A stretch of DNA of 64,000 nucleotides from Armatimonadota bacterium (lineage in GTDB: Bacteria > Armatimonadota > Armatimonadia > Armatimonadales > Armatimonadaceae): assembly GCA_026392155.1 (NCBI GenBank), contig JAPLCP010000133.1, positions 1 through 64,000 on the forward strand, read 5' to 3'. The notes under the pieces are model-generated. The model saw only the letters and a program-made list of their open reading frames with translations. It had not been told where the DNA came from and made no database searches. Position numbers and translations under genes: made by a program. Shown here one piece after another: positions 8,388 to 16,500 of the stretch. Position 1 is the first letter of the stretch. Each line of letters opens with the position of its first letter.

Positions 8388-9419
8388 TCATCGGTTGGCG
8401 CGGTAGATTTTGATAAAATGATCCGCCATTTTTGTGGGGGTATCTCCTACTTCAAAGGCGGGCCTCTCGGGCATGTGACAGCCGACGCATTTTTCTTTGG
8501 GGTTCACGGGGCAGGCTTTTTTCGGCGCACTGTGGCAGCTCAGACAGGCTTTCTCGTAAGGTTTTGGGTCGGTGCCCGCATCTTCGTGGGGATTATGGCA
8601 GGTGACACAGGTGAGCTTGTCTTTACTCTCTTTGAAGCAGCGGCTCAGAGACAGGCCATAGGGCTGGAAGCGATTGGTGCTCTTACTGAGAGGCCCGACA
8701 TCGTCTTGCGTTCGGTGACAGCTACCACAGAGCGTATTGAGCTGCTCGCCGCCTGCACCTTTGAGCGACTCTATCGCGAGCTTAGCAGGCTTCTCGCCTT
8801 TACCCATCGTGGCGACATGCTCCCGGCCCGGTCCGTGACAAGACTCACAGCCCACGCCAAAGAAGCGGCGCTCGACCTGTAGAGAGTTTTCGGGAAGGGT
8901 GACCGCGTGGCATCCGAGACAGCGCTGTGCTTCCTGGCCAATGACGATGCGGCCCACCTGGTCTGCTACCGCCTTGGGTTTCTCTTGGCCGGGCGTGGTG
9001 CGCCAGAGCTTCTCGTGGGGGAAGTAGCTGGTCTGAATCTCGGTGCAGCTATCGTCGGCGAGGGCGATAAAGGTCATGCCGGTCTTGCCAGAGCCCAGAA
9101 CGAGCTGGAGAGGAAGATCGTTGATCACAAAGCGCCCTTGCTGCTCACTCAGCATGCCGCCGCCTGGAATTTGCCCTCGCTCGGGGGCAAGTGCCCCTAG
9201 CCCCGCGCGCGTTGCCTCCTGCATCGTGGCCATGTGGCGGGTCTTCTGATGGCTCGTGAACTCAGCCGCATGACAGGGCTCGCAGGCCGCATTCCCCACA
9301 AACGGCGATGTCTCATCGGGTGGGAGAGATGTTTCTGCGTTTTTGGGCGAGCATGCCACAACAAGAAGAACCAGTGCAGGGAGCAGCAGAGCGCAGAGAA
9401 ACCGAGGCAGGCTTTTCAT
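8388..9419 (-). CDS. Heptahaem c-type cytochrome lipoprotein
   Basis: 343 residues. The N-terminal signal ends in a lipobox (LLVVAC, Cys about residue 23). Seven CxxCH haem-attachment motifs follow in order: CEPCH, CLGCH, CESCH, CGSCH, CVTCH, CLSCH and CVGCH. The arrangement resembles cytochrome c554-type multihaem electron carriers. A membrane-anchored extracytoplasmic electron-transfer role is likely; no partner reductase is present. The start is 3 bases after the stop of the C39-like peptidase gene, so the two are translationally linked. The distal ligands and redox partner are unknown. Confidence 0.9.
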   Translation of the reverse strand: MKSLPRFLCALLLPALVLLVVACSPKNAETSLPPDETSPFVGNAACEPCHAAEFTSHQKTRHMATMQEATRAGLGALAPERGQIPGGGMLSEQQGRFVINDLPLQLVLGSGKTGMTFIALADDSCTEIQTSYFPHEKLWRTTPGQEKPKAVADQVGRIVIGQEAQRCLGCHAVTLPENSLQVERRFFGVGCESCHGPGREHVATMGKGEKPAKLAIESLKGAGGEQLNTLCGSCHRTQDDVGPLSKSTNRFQPYGLSLSRCFKESKDKLTCVTCHNPHEDAGTDPKPYEKACLSCHSAPKKACPVNPKEKCVGCHMPERPAFEVGDTPTKMADHFIKIYRANR

Positions 9420-9422
9420 GTT

Positions 9423-10484
9423 TTAACTGCCATCCTCGGGGTTGTCGGCATCGGGGGGCTTGGGGCCGATGGTCATGATCCAGCGAACATCGAGTGCCTC
9501 CCACTCGTAGATTGCACCCTCGCCGCCGCCATTCCAGTAGCGATTGCCCGTGGAGGAGAGCTCTCCATCGGGGCTATTGCGTCGCGCTGTCCAGGTCTGG
9601 TTTCCGGCGGGGTCATTGACAATGATTCGCTTGTTGTCGGAGAGATAGCCGCATGCGGTCATCAGATGCCCAGCAGGAGTGACCCGTGTCCCTAAGATCA
9701 CCGGTCGGCCTGCGTTTAGCTCGGCTCTCACCCGCGCAAACGTGGCTTTTTCGTTGTAGAGAATCGCCACACCAGGGAAATCGGGCTTGAGGTAGGCGAG
9801 CATCTTGGCGTGCACTGCGCCCGAGTTGGGCTCACAGACCGCATCGTCAATCTCTTTGATGTAGCCGCCCCAGGCATTGGTGTGGACGTAGGAAGACGTG
9901 ATCGCAACGGGCTTGGCGGGGCGCTTTCCCAGGCCCGCCAGCAGCATGATCATGGAGCAGGGGCCACAAGAGCCCGCACCGTCAAAGTCGTCGGGGGAGT
10001 CCCATACCTGCATGACATAGGGGAGCTTGAGATGCACCACCGGCGCTGCCCAGGGAAGAGGCGCGACATCGCCAAAGTGCCACGGCGCGGGTGGGCCGGT
10101 GGGGGCGCTCCGGCCCCAGGCAAGTTTTTCGGCCGAGGGACGGGTCACAGCAATCTTGGGGAAACGTCTTTCGCCGCCTGAGGCCAGTGTGTCCAGAACC
10201 TGGTTGGCATAGGCATGGCCCGCCGCGCCCTCTTTGCCCGTGCCGTAGCGCCCTAGAGCATAGAACCAGCACTCCAAGATATTGCGCCCATCTTCGAGCC
10301 GTCCATTGCCCATGATCGGCGCACGGTTCCAGCAGAGATAGAGCTTTCGCGCGAGCTCCTCAATGTCCTGTGCGGTACGGAGCTGCTGCCAGCGCCCTTC
10401 ATGCCAGGCAAGAGCCAGCAAGAGCGGGGTGGGAATACGCCAGCGGCGAGCCGCATCGTCGAGGAGTGCTGGTACAGAGAGCAT
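9423..10484 (-). CDS. C39-like papain-fold peptidase with N-terminal helical domain
   Basis: 353 residues. The C-terminal half has the peptidase C39-like pattern: GSCGPCSMIMLL with the candidate catalytic Cys (about residue 171), PAGHLMTACGYL with the His, and IIVNDPAGN with the Asp/Asn. The N-terminal 80 residues (RRWRIPTPLLLALAWHEGRWQ) look like a lysozyme/transglycosylase-type helical segment. There is no signal peptide, which is odd for a family often acting outside the cell. The start at 10484 is 5 bases from a TAAAAT box that is half of a perfect palindrome shared with bpt. It is linked to the downstream multihaem cytochrome. Confidence 0.78.
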   Translation of the reverse strand: MLSVPALLDDAARRWRIPTPLLLALAWHEGRWQQLRTAQDIEELARKLYLCWNRAPIMGNGRLEDGRNILECWFYALGRYGTGKEGAAGHAYANQVLDTLASGGERRFPKIAVTRPSAEKLAWGRSAPTGPPAPWHFGDVAPLPWAAPVVHLKLPYVMQVWDSPDDFDGAGSCGPCSMIMLLAGLGKRPAKPVAITSSYVHTNAWGGYIKEIDDAVCEPNSGAVHAKMLAYLKPDFPGVAILYNEKATFARVRAELNAGRPVILGTRVTPAGHLMTACGYLSDNKRIIVNDPAGNQTWTARRNSPDGELSSTGNRYWNGGGEGAIYEWEALDVRWIMTIGPKPPDADNPEDGS

Positions 10485-10489
10485 AGGCT

Positions 10490-10505
10490 ATTTTACCGGT
10501 AAAAT
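10490..10505. promoter_or_regulatory. Perfect 16-base palindrome forming back-to-back -10 boxes
   Basis: ATTTTACCGGTAAAAT is self-complementary over all 16 bases. Each end reads TAAAAT outward, and each box is exactly 5 bases from a start codon (10484 minus, 10511 plus). It occupies most of the 26-base intergenic gap. It can serve as two overlapping divergent promoters, as an operator for a dimeric regulator, or both. Confidence 0.65.
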
Positions 10506-10510
10506 GCTTT

Positions 10511-11218
10511 ATGCGTGTTCTCCAGAGAGTTCTGACCGGGCCAGATGAGTGCCACTACTTGCCCGAGCGGCAGGCGACTATGGAAAACCTGGTGGTGGCG
10601 CAGCTTAGCCCGGAGGAGTACGAGCAGAAAATGAACGAGGGCTGGCGCAAGTTTGGCCCGGTGCTCTTTCGTCCGGTCTGTGAGGTCTGCCAGGAGTGCC
10701 GCCCGATTCGGATCTCGGTGGCGGAGTTTTCCCCGAGTCGCTCCCAGCGGCGGGCGCTGGCAAAAAATGAGGATTTAGAAATACGCCATGCTCGCCCCAC
10801 CGTGGATGCAGTGCGCTTGGCACTCTACAACCGCTATCACACAGCACAAGAAGTCGCCAAAGGCTGGCCTGAGGTAGAGAAATCTGCTGAGGACTACGCT
10901 TTCTCGTTTGTGCACAATCCACTTCCTGCGGTGGAGATCAGTGTCTGGGAGAAAGACGTGCTCCGGGCCGTTGTGCTCACGGATATCACGCCCAGCACCG
11001 TCTCAGGAGTCTACCACTACTACGAGCCTGAGTGCGGGGAGCGCAGCATTGGGACCTTTGCGATGCTTCAGACCATCGCGCTTGCCCGCCTGCTCCAGAA
11101 GCCTTGGGCCTATTTTGGCTACTGGGTCGCCGCTTGTCCAAGCCTTTCCTACAAGTCGAATTTTAAGCCTTGTGAGATAATCAACACCCAGGGTCAGTGG
11201 GAATCTTATAAACCGTAA
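10511..11218 (+). CDS. bpt: Leucyl-(aspartate/glutamate) protein transferase, Bpt/ATE family
   Basis: 235 residues, normal for bacterial Bpt. The N-terminal zinc/Cys cluster is present as RPVCEVCQECRPIRI, followed by FSPSRSQRRALAKN. The C-terminal GNAT-like half contains YYEPECGERSIGTFAMLQTI and YKSNFKPCEI. Bpt transfers Leu from leucyl-tRNA to N-terminal Asp/Glu of proteins, feeding the N-degron pathway (ClpS/ClpAP). An arginyl-transferase activity cannot be excluded from sequence alone. The ATG is 5 bases from the palindromic -10 element. It is transcribed alone. Confidence 0.93.
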   Translation: MRVLQRVLTGPDECHYLPERQATMENLVVAQLSPEEYEQKMNEGWRKFGPVLFRPVCEVCQECRPIRISVAEFSPSRSQRRALAKNEDLEIRHARPTVDAVRLALYNRYHTAQEVAKGWPEVEKSAEDYAFSFVHNPLPAVEISVWEKDVLRAVVLTDITPSTVSGVYHYYEPECGERSIGTFAMLQTIALARLLQKPWAYFGYWVAACPSLSYKSNFKPCEIINTQGQWESYKP

Positions 11219-11230
11219 AATTACTAGGTT

Positions 11231-11257
11231 TTTACAAGCGACTTTACTGGGTATAAT
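11231..11257 (+). promoter_or_regulatory. Sigma-70-like promoter of the PEP-CTERM gene
   Basis: TTTACA (11231-11236) and TATAAT (11252-11257) are separated by 15 bases. This is a perfect -10 with a slightly short spacer. It predicts a leader of about 45 bases before the ATG at 11308, so this gene differs from the leaderless-type starts elsewhere in the window. Confidence 0.55.
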
Positions 11258-11307
11258 AGTGGGTAGTCTATCAGGGGCTTCTATTGACTAGGGTTTGGAA
11301 TATTAGA

Positions 11308-11999
11308 ATGAAAAATAAAATCTCTCTTGCGCTCGTCGCTGGTCTGGTGCCCAGGCTCAGATTGTCTACTCCAACGACTTTGAGGCTACCACGGGAGGTT
11401 TCACGGTGGGTTCTCTTGTGAGCCATCCTAACACCACCGACCCATCCGGAGCGACCTCCCAGTTCTTGGGGCTTTTTTCCGATAACTCCAGTACAAGCCT
11501 GACGCTCAGTGGACTGGTTCCCGGTGACTTGTACAATCTGACTTTGGATCTTCTGGTTAAGGGGTCTTGGGATGGAAATGATAGCTCTGTAGGACCCGAT
11601 GTCTGGCGTGTGACGGCGGATGGTGGCATTTTAGCAGAGACGACTTTCTCCAATGTTAGTGGATCCGACCAATCGTTTTCGTCGAATGGCTATATTGGCA
11701 TGGCGAGCTACGCGCCGGGCACCGATGCGGAGTTTAGCAACGCCGATGTCTATGGCATCTTTGATGGCTATGCTCTCTACAAGTTCGATGGCGTTTCTAA
11801 CCCGCAGCTTGAGTTCACGGCGGCCAGTGACACGGTCACTCTGGACTTCGCGGGACACAACCTTCAGGGTGTGCCGGATGAGTCTTGGGCGATAGATAAC
11901 GTGGTGGTATCGGGACGCGGTAATGCGATCCCAGAGCCTGGGACGCTTGCTCTGGTCGGCTTGGGGGCGCTTGCTCTCTTGCGCCGCCGCCGTAAGTAA
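11308..11999 (+). pseudogene. PEP-CTERM sorting-domain protein with a frameshift in its signal peptide
   Basis: The ATG at 11308 begins a plausible signal peptide (MKNKISLALVAGL), but this frame stops at about 11420. From 11349 the +1-shifted frame continues naturally (AQAQIVYSNDFEATTGGFTVGS) to 11999. One base is missing near 11347, so the open downstream frame alone would have to start at GTG 11406 with no signal. The C-terminus is a textbook PEP-CTERM anchor: IPEPGTLALVGLGALALL followed by RRRRK. The body is all-beta with carbohydrate-binding-like character. The intact protein would be exported and processed by an exosortase. The cause may be a real mutation, phase variation or a sequencing error. 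Confidence 0.75.
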
Positions 12000-12007
12000 A
12001 CGTAAAC

Positions 12008-13588
12008 GTGACGGCTGATTTTCTCATAACGGATGCCCGTGTCGTAGATGGCACGGGCAATCCGTTTTTTTATGCCGATGTGGCTGTGACAGGGAAGCAC
12101 ATTATCGCCGTCACGGCACCGGGCCACTTCCCACGCGAAAATGCGGGGTGTGTGCTTTCGATGCCGGGGAAAGTTCTCTGTCCGGGCTTCATAGACATTC
12201 AGAGCCACTCCCTCCATCCCTATCTGACCGATGGGCGAGGGCTCTCAAAAGTCACTCAAGGCGTCACGACGGAGATCTTAGGTGAGCTCTGGACACCTGC
12301 GCCCTTTGGCGGACGGCGCGTTGAGCGGCAGACGAGTGATGCTCCCACTTGGCGGCACTTCTCTGACTGGCTCAAGCACTACGAGACGCGCGGCGTTTCT
12401 GTAAATGTCGGGAGCTTTGTGGGCGGTGGCAGCGTTCGTGAGTGGGCCTGTGGTTGGGATGCTGCTGCGCCCACCGATGACCAGCTAGAGCAGATGCGCC
12501 GTATAACGGCGGAGGCGATGGAAGAGGGGGCCTTTGGGATCGCACCCGCGCTGATCTACCCGCCTGACTCCTACTCCACCGACCACCAGCTCACCGAGTG
12601 CGCTAAGATCGTCGGGCGCTACGGCGGGGTTTATATCGTCCACTTGCGTTCTGAGGGTGATGGGTTTCTGGAGAGCATCGAGGCCACGGCGCAGCTCTCT
12701 GAAATCTCGGGCTGTCCGGTGGAGATCTACCACCTCAAAGCCTCGGGCGAGCGCAACTGGAGCAAGATGCCCCGCGCGATCGAGCGCATTCACACGCTAC
12801 GCGAGCAAGGCATCGATATCACGGCGGACATGTATCCCTATGTCGCCAGCGGTACCGGGCTCTCGGTTCTCATCCCGACTTGGGCACACGAAGGCGGCAA
12901 GCTCTACGAGAACCTGGCCGACCCGGCCATCCGTCGCCGTATCTACGAGGAGATGATCGCACCCCAAGCCGCGACCGGCGATTTTGCCAGCAGTGACCGA
13001 GGGGGCCATGTGATGCCGCTGGGCTTTCTCAAAGAGGAGAACAAGCGCTTTAGCGGGTTGCGCCTCACCCAGATCGCCGAGCTACTGGGCTACGACTGGG
13101 CAGAGGCTGCCTTGAAGCTACTGCACTCAGAAAACCAGCGCATCGGCACGGTGTTCTTCTCGATGTGCGAGGAGAACCTGCGGCTCCAGCTCCAGCAGCC
13201 CTGGATCAAGGTCAGCACCGATGCGGGCGGCCTCGACCCCACCACCCAGACCACCCCCGTGCATCCCCGCGCCTACGGCACCTATCCCCGCGTGCTGGGT
13301 AAGTACGTCCGCGAGGAGCGAGTTCTCACGTGGGAAGACGCCATTCGCAAGATGACCAGTGCCGTCGCCGAGCGCCTGCGCATCCGTGATCGTGGGCAAG
13401 TCCGTGAAAACTTCTTCGCGGATCTGGTGATCTTAGACCCTGCCACAGTGACAGACCGGGCGACTTTCACGGATCCCCACCAGCTCTCTGTCGGCATCGA
13501 GTGGGTCTTTGTCAACGGCAAGCCGGTCGTCACGAATGGTGTTCACACGGGAGCCATACCCGGCAAGGCACTCTTTAACGCACTTTAG
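12008..13588 (+). CDS. D-aminoacylase-type amidohydrolase
   Basis: 526 residues, amidohydrolase superfamily. Family landmarks are PGFIDIQSHS (about 59-68), GVTTEILGE (about 85-93), HLRSEGDGF, EIYHLKASGERNW, DITADMYPY and VSTDAGGLDP. The C-terminal beta-sandwich ends VFVNGKPVVTNG. N-acyl-D-amino-acid deacylases hydrolyse N-acyl D-amino acids. Two metal-site residues differ from the classical enzyme: the first His of HxH is Gln, and the GNCG cysteine region reads GELW. Activity or substrate may therefore differ. The GTG start is 8 bases after the PEP-CTERM stop, so the two may be co-transcribed. Confidence 0.82.
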   Translation: MTADFLITDARVVDGTGNPFFYADVAVTGKHIIAVTAPGHFPRENAGCVLSMPGKVLCPGFIDIQSHSLHPYLTDGRGLSKVTQGVTTEILGELWTPAPFGGRRVERQTSDAPTWRHFSDWLKHYETRGVSVNVGSFVGGGSVREWACGWDAAAPTDDQLEQMRRITAEAMEEGAFGIAPALIYPPDSYSTDHQLTECAKIVGRYGGVYIVHLRSEGDGFLESIEATAQLSEISGCPVEIYHLKASGERNWSKMPRAIERIHTLREQGIDITADMYPYVASGTGLSVLIPTWAHEGGKLYENLADPAIRRRIYEEMIAPQAATGDFASSDRGGHVMPLGFLKEENKRFSGLRLTQIAELLGYDWAEAALKLLHSENQRIGTVFFSMCEENLRLQLQQPWIKVSTDAGGLDPTTQTTPVHPRAYGTYPRVLGKYVREERVLTWEDAIRKMTSAVAERLRIRDRGQVRENFFADLVILDPATVTDRATFTDPHQLSVGIEWVFVNGKPVVTNGVHTGAIPGKALFNAL

Positions 13589-14333
13589 CGGGCTTATTGG
13601 GGACTTCTGCCGGGCGCACAAAGTCGGTGTCTAAGAGCGGGACATTGTTCCGGAGCTGAGTGAAGGTAAAGACCAGCTCCAGCTCTTTGGTTTTCTGGCG
13701 CACCTGAAAAGGGGTCTTGACACCCTCGGTTAGTCGCCAGTCGCTGGTGTAGGTCGTGGTACTGAGCTTGCCCTGGGGACTCTCCTGAACTTGATCTGTG
13801 CGTATCAGAAGCAGTGTCGTGGTGTCGTGGAACTGGATCATAGGCGCACTGCCATCCTTGGGCCAGAGGCGCAGCTTATAAAAGCTTGCTGCCCCGACTT
13901 TGGCAACCCCGAGATTCTCTACTTTTTTGAAGTAGCTTCGCCAGTTTTGTGGGGCGTTTGTCTGGAGCGCCTGAAGCTTAAGCTGCGCGAGCTCTGCGCC
14001 CCGAAGAATGCGTAGACCCAGATTTGGATCTCGTGACCAGCCCTCTTTGCCATCGAAACCCAGAGAGACCTCTCCTTGCGTGGGCAGAAGCAGGCGCATC
14101 AGGAATTTGTTGGGCGCTTTGGACTTGATCTCTACCGTACCACGGGTCGCCTGCCCGACAAATGCGACTGTCCCTGAAGCCACGGCGCTGATGATCTTGG
14201 CGTACGCTGCGGCTCCTCCTGTGTTCTTGAGGAAGCCATCCAGCACTTGTTCTGCTGTCAGTTTGGGCTTGAGAAGAACTTCCGGTTTGGGTTTTGGTGG
14301 GGGGGAAGGTTTTGCCAGGAGACGTTGCATCAT
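13575..14333 (-). CDS. LolA-like / outer-membrane-lipoprotein-sorting-type protein
   Basis: 252 residues from the ATG at 14333 (or 251 from the adjacent ATG at 14330). After a Pro/Lys-rich start (KPSPPPKPKPEVLLKPK), the body follows the pattern seen in Acidobacteria proteins of the LolA/LppX-like fold: EQVLDGFLKNTGG, GTVEIKSKAPNKFL, LGFDGKEGWSRDP, GAELAQLKLQA. No conventional signal peptide is evident, which is unusual for this fold. TATCAT (14337-14342, minus) is 6 bases from the second ATG, favouring that start. The 3' end overlaps the convergent amidohydrolase by 14 bases. The function is probably lipid or lipoprotein handling, by fold analogy only. Confidence 0.7.
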   Translation of the reverse strand: MMQRLLAKPSPPPKPKPEVLLKPKLTAEQVLDGFLKNTGGAAAYAKIISAVASGTVAFVGQATRGTVEIKSKAPNKFLMRLLLPTQGEVSLGFDGKEGWSRDPNLGLRILRGAELAQLKLQALQTNAPQNWRSYFKKVENLGVAKVGAASFYKLRLWPKDGSAPMIQFHDTTTLLLIRTDQVQESPQGKLSTTTYTSDWRLTEGVKTPFQVRQKTKELELVFTFTQLRNNVPLLDTDFVRPAEVPNKPAKVR

Positions 14334-14336
14334 TGC

Positions 14337-14364
14337 ATGATACCGTAAAGCTATTGACAAACAA
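14337..14364 (-). promoter_or_regulatory. Promoter of the LolA-like gene
   Basis: On the minus strand TTGTTT (14364-14359) and TATCAT (14342-14337) are spaced 16 bases apart. The box ends 6 bases before the ATG at 14330, so the predicted transcript starts at or beside that codon. Confidence 0.55.
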
Positions 14365-14405
14365 TAGTTCTTTTTGTTATTTTTACGGTGTAAGTTCAAA
14401 CGCCA

Positions 14406-14435
14406 TTGACAGTTACTAACACACGGGGTTATAAT
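14406..14435 (+). promoter_or_regulatory. Consensus sigma-70 promoter of the yggS-sepF-proC-nagZ operon
   Basis: TTGACA (14406-14411) and TATAAT (14430-14435) have an 18-base spacer. This is the closest match to the consensus in the window. The expected start point (about 14442) leaves a leader of about 7-8 bases before the GTG at 14450, too short for a Shine-Dalgarno. Confidence 0.8.
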
Positions 14436-14449
14436 GCCCCGCATACGGA

Positions 14450-15142
14450 GTGCAGATAACCATCATTGAGCATATTTTAAGCGTCCGCGAGCGAATCGCG
14501 GTGGCGGCAGGTCGTGCGGGTCGGTCGCCAGAAGAGATCACATTGGTCGGTGTTAGTAAGCGTCACCCTGCGGAGGCTGTGCGTGCGGCATGGGAAGCAG
14601 GCGTGCGTGAGTTTGGGGAGAACTATGTTCAGGAGGCTCGTGAGAAGCGTGCTGCACTGGAGGATCTTGTCGGGCTCCGCTGGCACTTGATTGGGGGACT
14701 GCAGTCCAATAAGGCGCGGCTTGCCGTATCGCTTTTCGATACCGTGCAGACCGTAGACCGGCTCTCGCTGGCGCAGGCGCTTTCGCTTGAGGCAGAGAGA
14801 AACCAAAAAGAGCTGTCGGTGCTGGTAGAAGTCAACCTCACGGGAAGTGCGATCCGTGCAGGGGTGGCAGAATCAGAGACACAGGCACTCTGTGAGCAGG
14901 TAGCGGCTCTGCCCTGCCTACGACTGAAGGGACTGATGGGAATGGCTCCTCTGTGTGAAAATGCCGAGGGGGCGCGTCCCCATTTTTCTCGTCTACGAGA
15001 TCTTTTTGAGGCACTTCCGGGTGAGAATCGGCAGGTGCTTTCTATGGGAATGTCGGGAGATTTTGAGGCGGCGATTGCGGAAGGGGCAACACTGGTGCGG
15101 ATTGGGACGGCCCTTTTTGGTGAGAGACCACCACGGAATTAG
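14450..15142 (+). CDS. yggS: YggS/PLPBP family pyridoxal-phosphate homeostasis protein
   Basis: 230 residues, standard length. Landmarks are RERIAVAAGRAGRSPEEITLVGVSK (PLP-binding Lys at the end of this strand), EFGENYVQEA, WHLIGGLQSNK, LVEVNLTG, LKGLMGM, LSMGMSGDFEAAI and VRIGTALFG. The protein binds PLP without known enzymatic activity and buffers vitamin B6 and amino-acid pools. The GTG start is supported by N-terminal alignment and by the strong promoter just upstream. It is first in an operon with sepF, proC and nagZ; linkage of yggS with sepF and proC is widespread in Gram-positive bacteria and Cyanobacteria. Confidence 0.95.
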   Translation: MQITIIEHILSVRERIAVAAGRAGRSPEEITLVGVSKRHPAEAVRAAWEAGVREFGENYVQEAREKRAALEDLVGLRWHLIGGLQSNKARLAVSLFDTVQTVDRLSLAQALSLEAERNQKELSVLVEVNLTGSAIRAGVAESETQALCEQVAALPCLRLKGLMGMAPLCENAEGARPHFSRLRDLFEALPGENRQVLSMGMSGDFEAAIAEGATLVRIGTALFGERPPRN

Positions 15143-15180
15143 TTTTATTAAATAACAAAGTTTGTGAGGAGCGAGGAACA

Positions 15181-15705
15181 ATGTACAACGCCTATGAGCG
15201 TGAGGACGAGCAAGAAGAGCCGGTGGGGAGCAGCTTTAAAGACCGGCTAAAGACCCTCTTTGGGCTACGAGCCCCCGCGAGTGAGCTGGAAGAAGAGGAT
15301 GGTTTCGACGATCCTGAGCCTATATCGCGGCGCAGCTCACGATCGGTTCCCCCGACCACGGTTGTCACTGCGCCGGCTACTGCCACTATGACCACCCGTA
15401 ACACCACCTACCGACTCTCCAGCGTCCGCGATGGCTCGATCAATATCATGCCCGCGTCGTCGTTTGCCGATGTTCAGAAGGCAGCGGATCGCCTCAAGCA
15501 GGGTGAGCCACAGATCCTGAACCTGGAGAAGACCCCGCCCGAAGTCGCAGAGCGGCTGATTGACTTTCTCAATGGCGTGACGTATGCATTAGATGGCTAT
15601 GTGGAGAAGATTGCGGAAGGGGCGTACTTGTTCACCCCAGCCAATGTCATGATCCACGCCGATAAGCCCGGCGAGCAGCCCAAGCCCTTCTTTGATCGGC
15701 TCTAG
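15181..15705 (+). CDS. sepF: Cell division protein SepF
   Basis: 174 residues. An acidic, Ser/Thr-rich linker (residues 1-80) is followed by the SepF core, from about 85 to the end: INIMPASSFADVQKAADRLK, LNLEKTPPEVAERLIDFLNG, TYALDGYVEKIAEGAYLFTP. SepF anchors FtsZ filaments to the membrane through an N-terminal amphipathic helix; MYNAYEREDEQEE is not obviously amphipathic, but SSFKDRLKTLFGL at about 19-31 could serve. A purine-rich Shine-Dalgarno (GAGGAGCGAGG) precedes the ATG. It directly abuts proC. Confidence 0.95.
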   Translation: MYNAYEREDEQEEPVGSSFKDRLKTLFGLRAPASELEEEDGFDDPEPISRRSSRSVPPTTVVTAPATATMTTRNTTYRLSSVRDGSINIMPASSFADVQKAADRLKQGEPQILNLEKTPPEVAERLIDFLNGVTYALDGYVEKIAEGAYLFTPANVMIHADKPGEQPKPFFDRL

Positions 15706-16500
15706 GTGAGGCTCGCGGCGATTGGGACGGGAAAGCTCGGTAGCGCGATTCTGCGTGGCTGGGTGACCTCGGGGCAGCTCCTCCCGGCAGAGCTTACTCT
15801 GCCGGGGAGGTTCTCGGGCGTAGCGCTGGCAGCGGAGCTAGGTGCACGGGTGATGCCCACCAATCGTGAGACGGTGGTAGGAGCCGAGGTGCTCTTGCTC
15901 GCCGTCAAGCCCTACCAGCTCGTCTCGGTTCTCACCGAAGTGCGTGAGGCGCTGACACCGGAGTGCCTCATCATCTCCGTTGCGGCGGGAGTTCCTACGA
16001 GCACGCTGGAGGCCGTTCTTTCTGAGGGCCAGCCGGTTCTTCGTGTCCTGCCCAATACCCCGGCGCAGATCAGTGCATCAGCGTCGGCACTCTGTCGCGG
16101 TAAGTCTGCAACAGACTCCCATGTGGCCACGGTTTCGCGCCTCTTCTCCGCGCTAGGACTCTGTCTCGAAGTGGCGGAGAGCCAGATGGACGCCGTCGTG
16201 GGGGTCGCCGCCTCAGGGGTTGCCTTTGTCTATTTATTTCTAGAAGCCCTCACCGATGGGGGCGTTCGGATGGGCCTGCCACGCCCTGCCGCGCGCCAGC
16301 TTGCCGCCCAGACACTGATCGGCGCGGGACGCATGGCGCTAGAAACCGGTCAGCACCCAATGGAGCTTAAAGATGCTGTCACGACACCGGCAGGAACGAC
16401 AATGGCAGGAATCGCCGTGCTGGAGAGTGCTGCGTTTCGGGGAATCGTGATGGAAGCTGTCCGCGCCGCCACGGAGCGCTCTGCGGAGCTTGCCACATGA
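15706..16500 (+). CDS. proC: Pyrroline-5-carboxylate reductase
   Basis: 264 residues. The N-terminal NAD(P)-binding motif is IGTGKLGSAILRGW, followed by LLAVKPYQL and VLPNTPAQI. The C-terminal helical signature is DAVTTPAGTTMAGIAVLESAAFRG. The enzyme reduces pyrroline-5-carboxylate to proline with NAD(P)H in the cytoplasm. The GTG start immediately follows the sepF stop, and the stop overlaps the nagZ start as ATGA, so translation is coupled through three genes. Confidence 0.95.
   Translation: MRLAAIGTGKLGSAILRGWVTSGQLLPAELTLPGRFSGVALAAELGARVMPTNRETVVGAEVLLLAVKPYQLVSVLTEVREALTPECLIISVAAGVPTSTLEAVLSEGQPVLRVLPNTPAQISASASALCRGKSATDSHVATVSRLFSALGLCLEVAESQMDAVVGVAASGVAFVYLFLEALTDGGVRMGLPRPAARQLAAQTLIGAGRMALETGQHPMELKDAVTTPAGTTMAGIAVLESAAFRGIVMEAVRAATERSAELAT

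Noticed and set aside
14450-14520. Counting yggS among the strict leaderless genes
   Set aside because: Its excellent promoter predicts a 7-8-base leader, so it is a very short leader, not a leaderless start.
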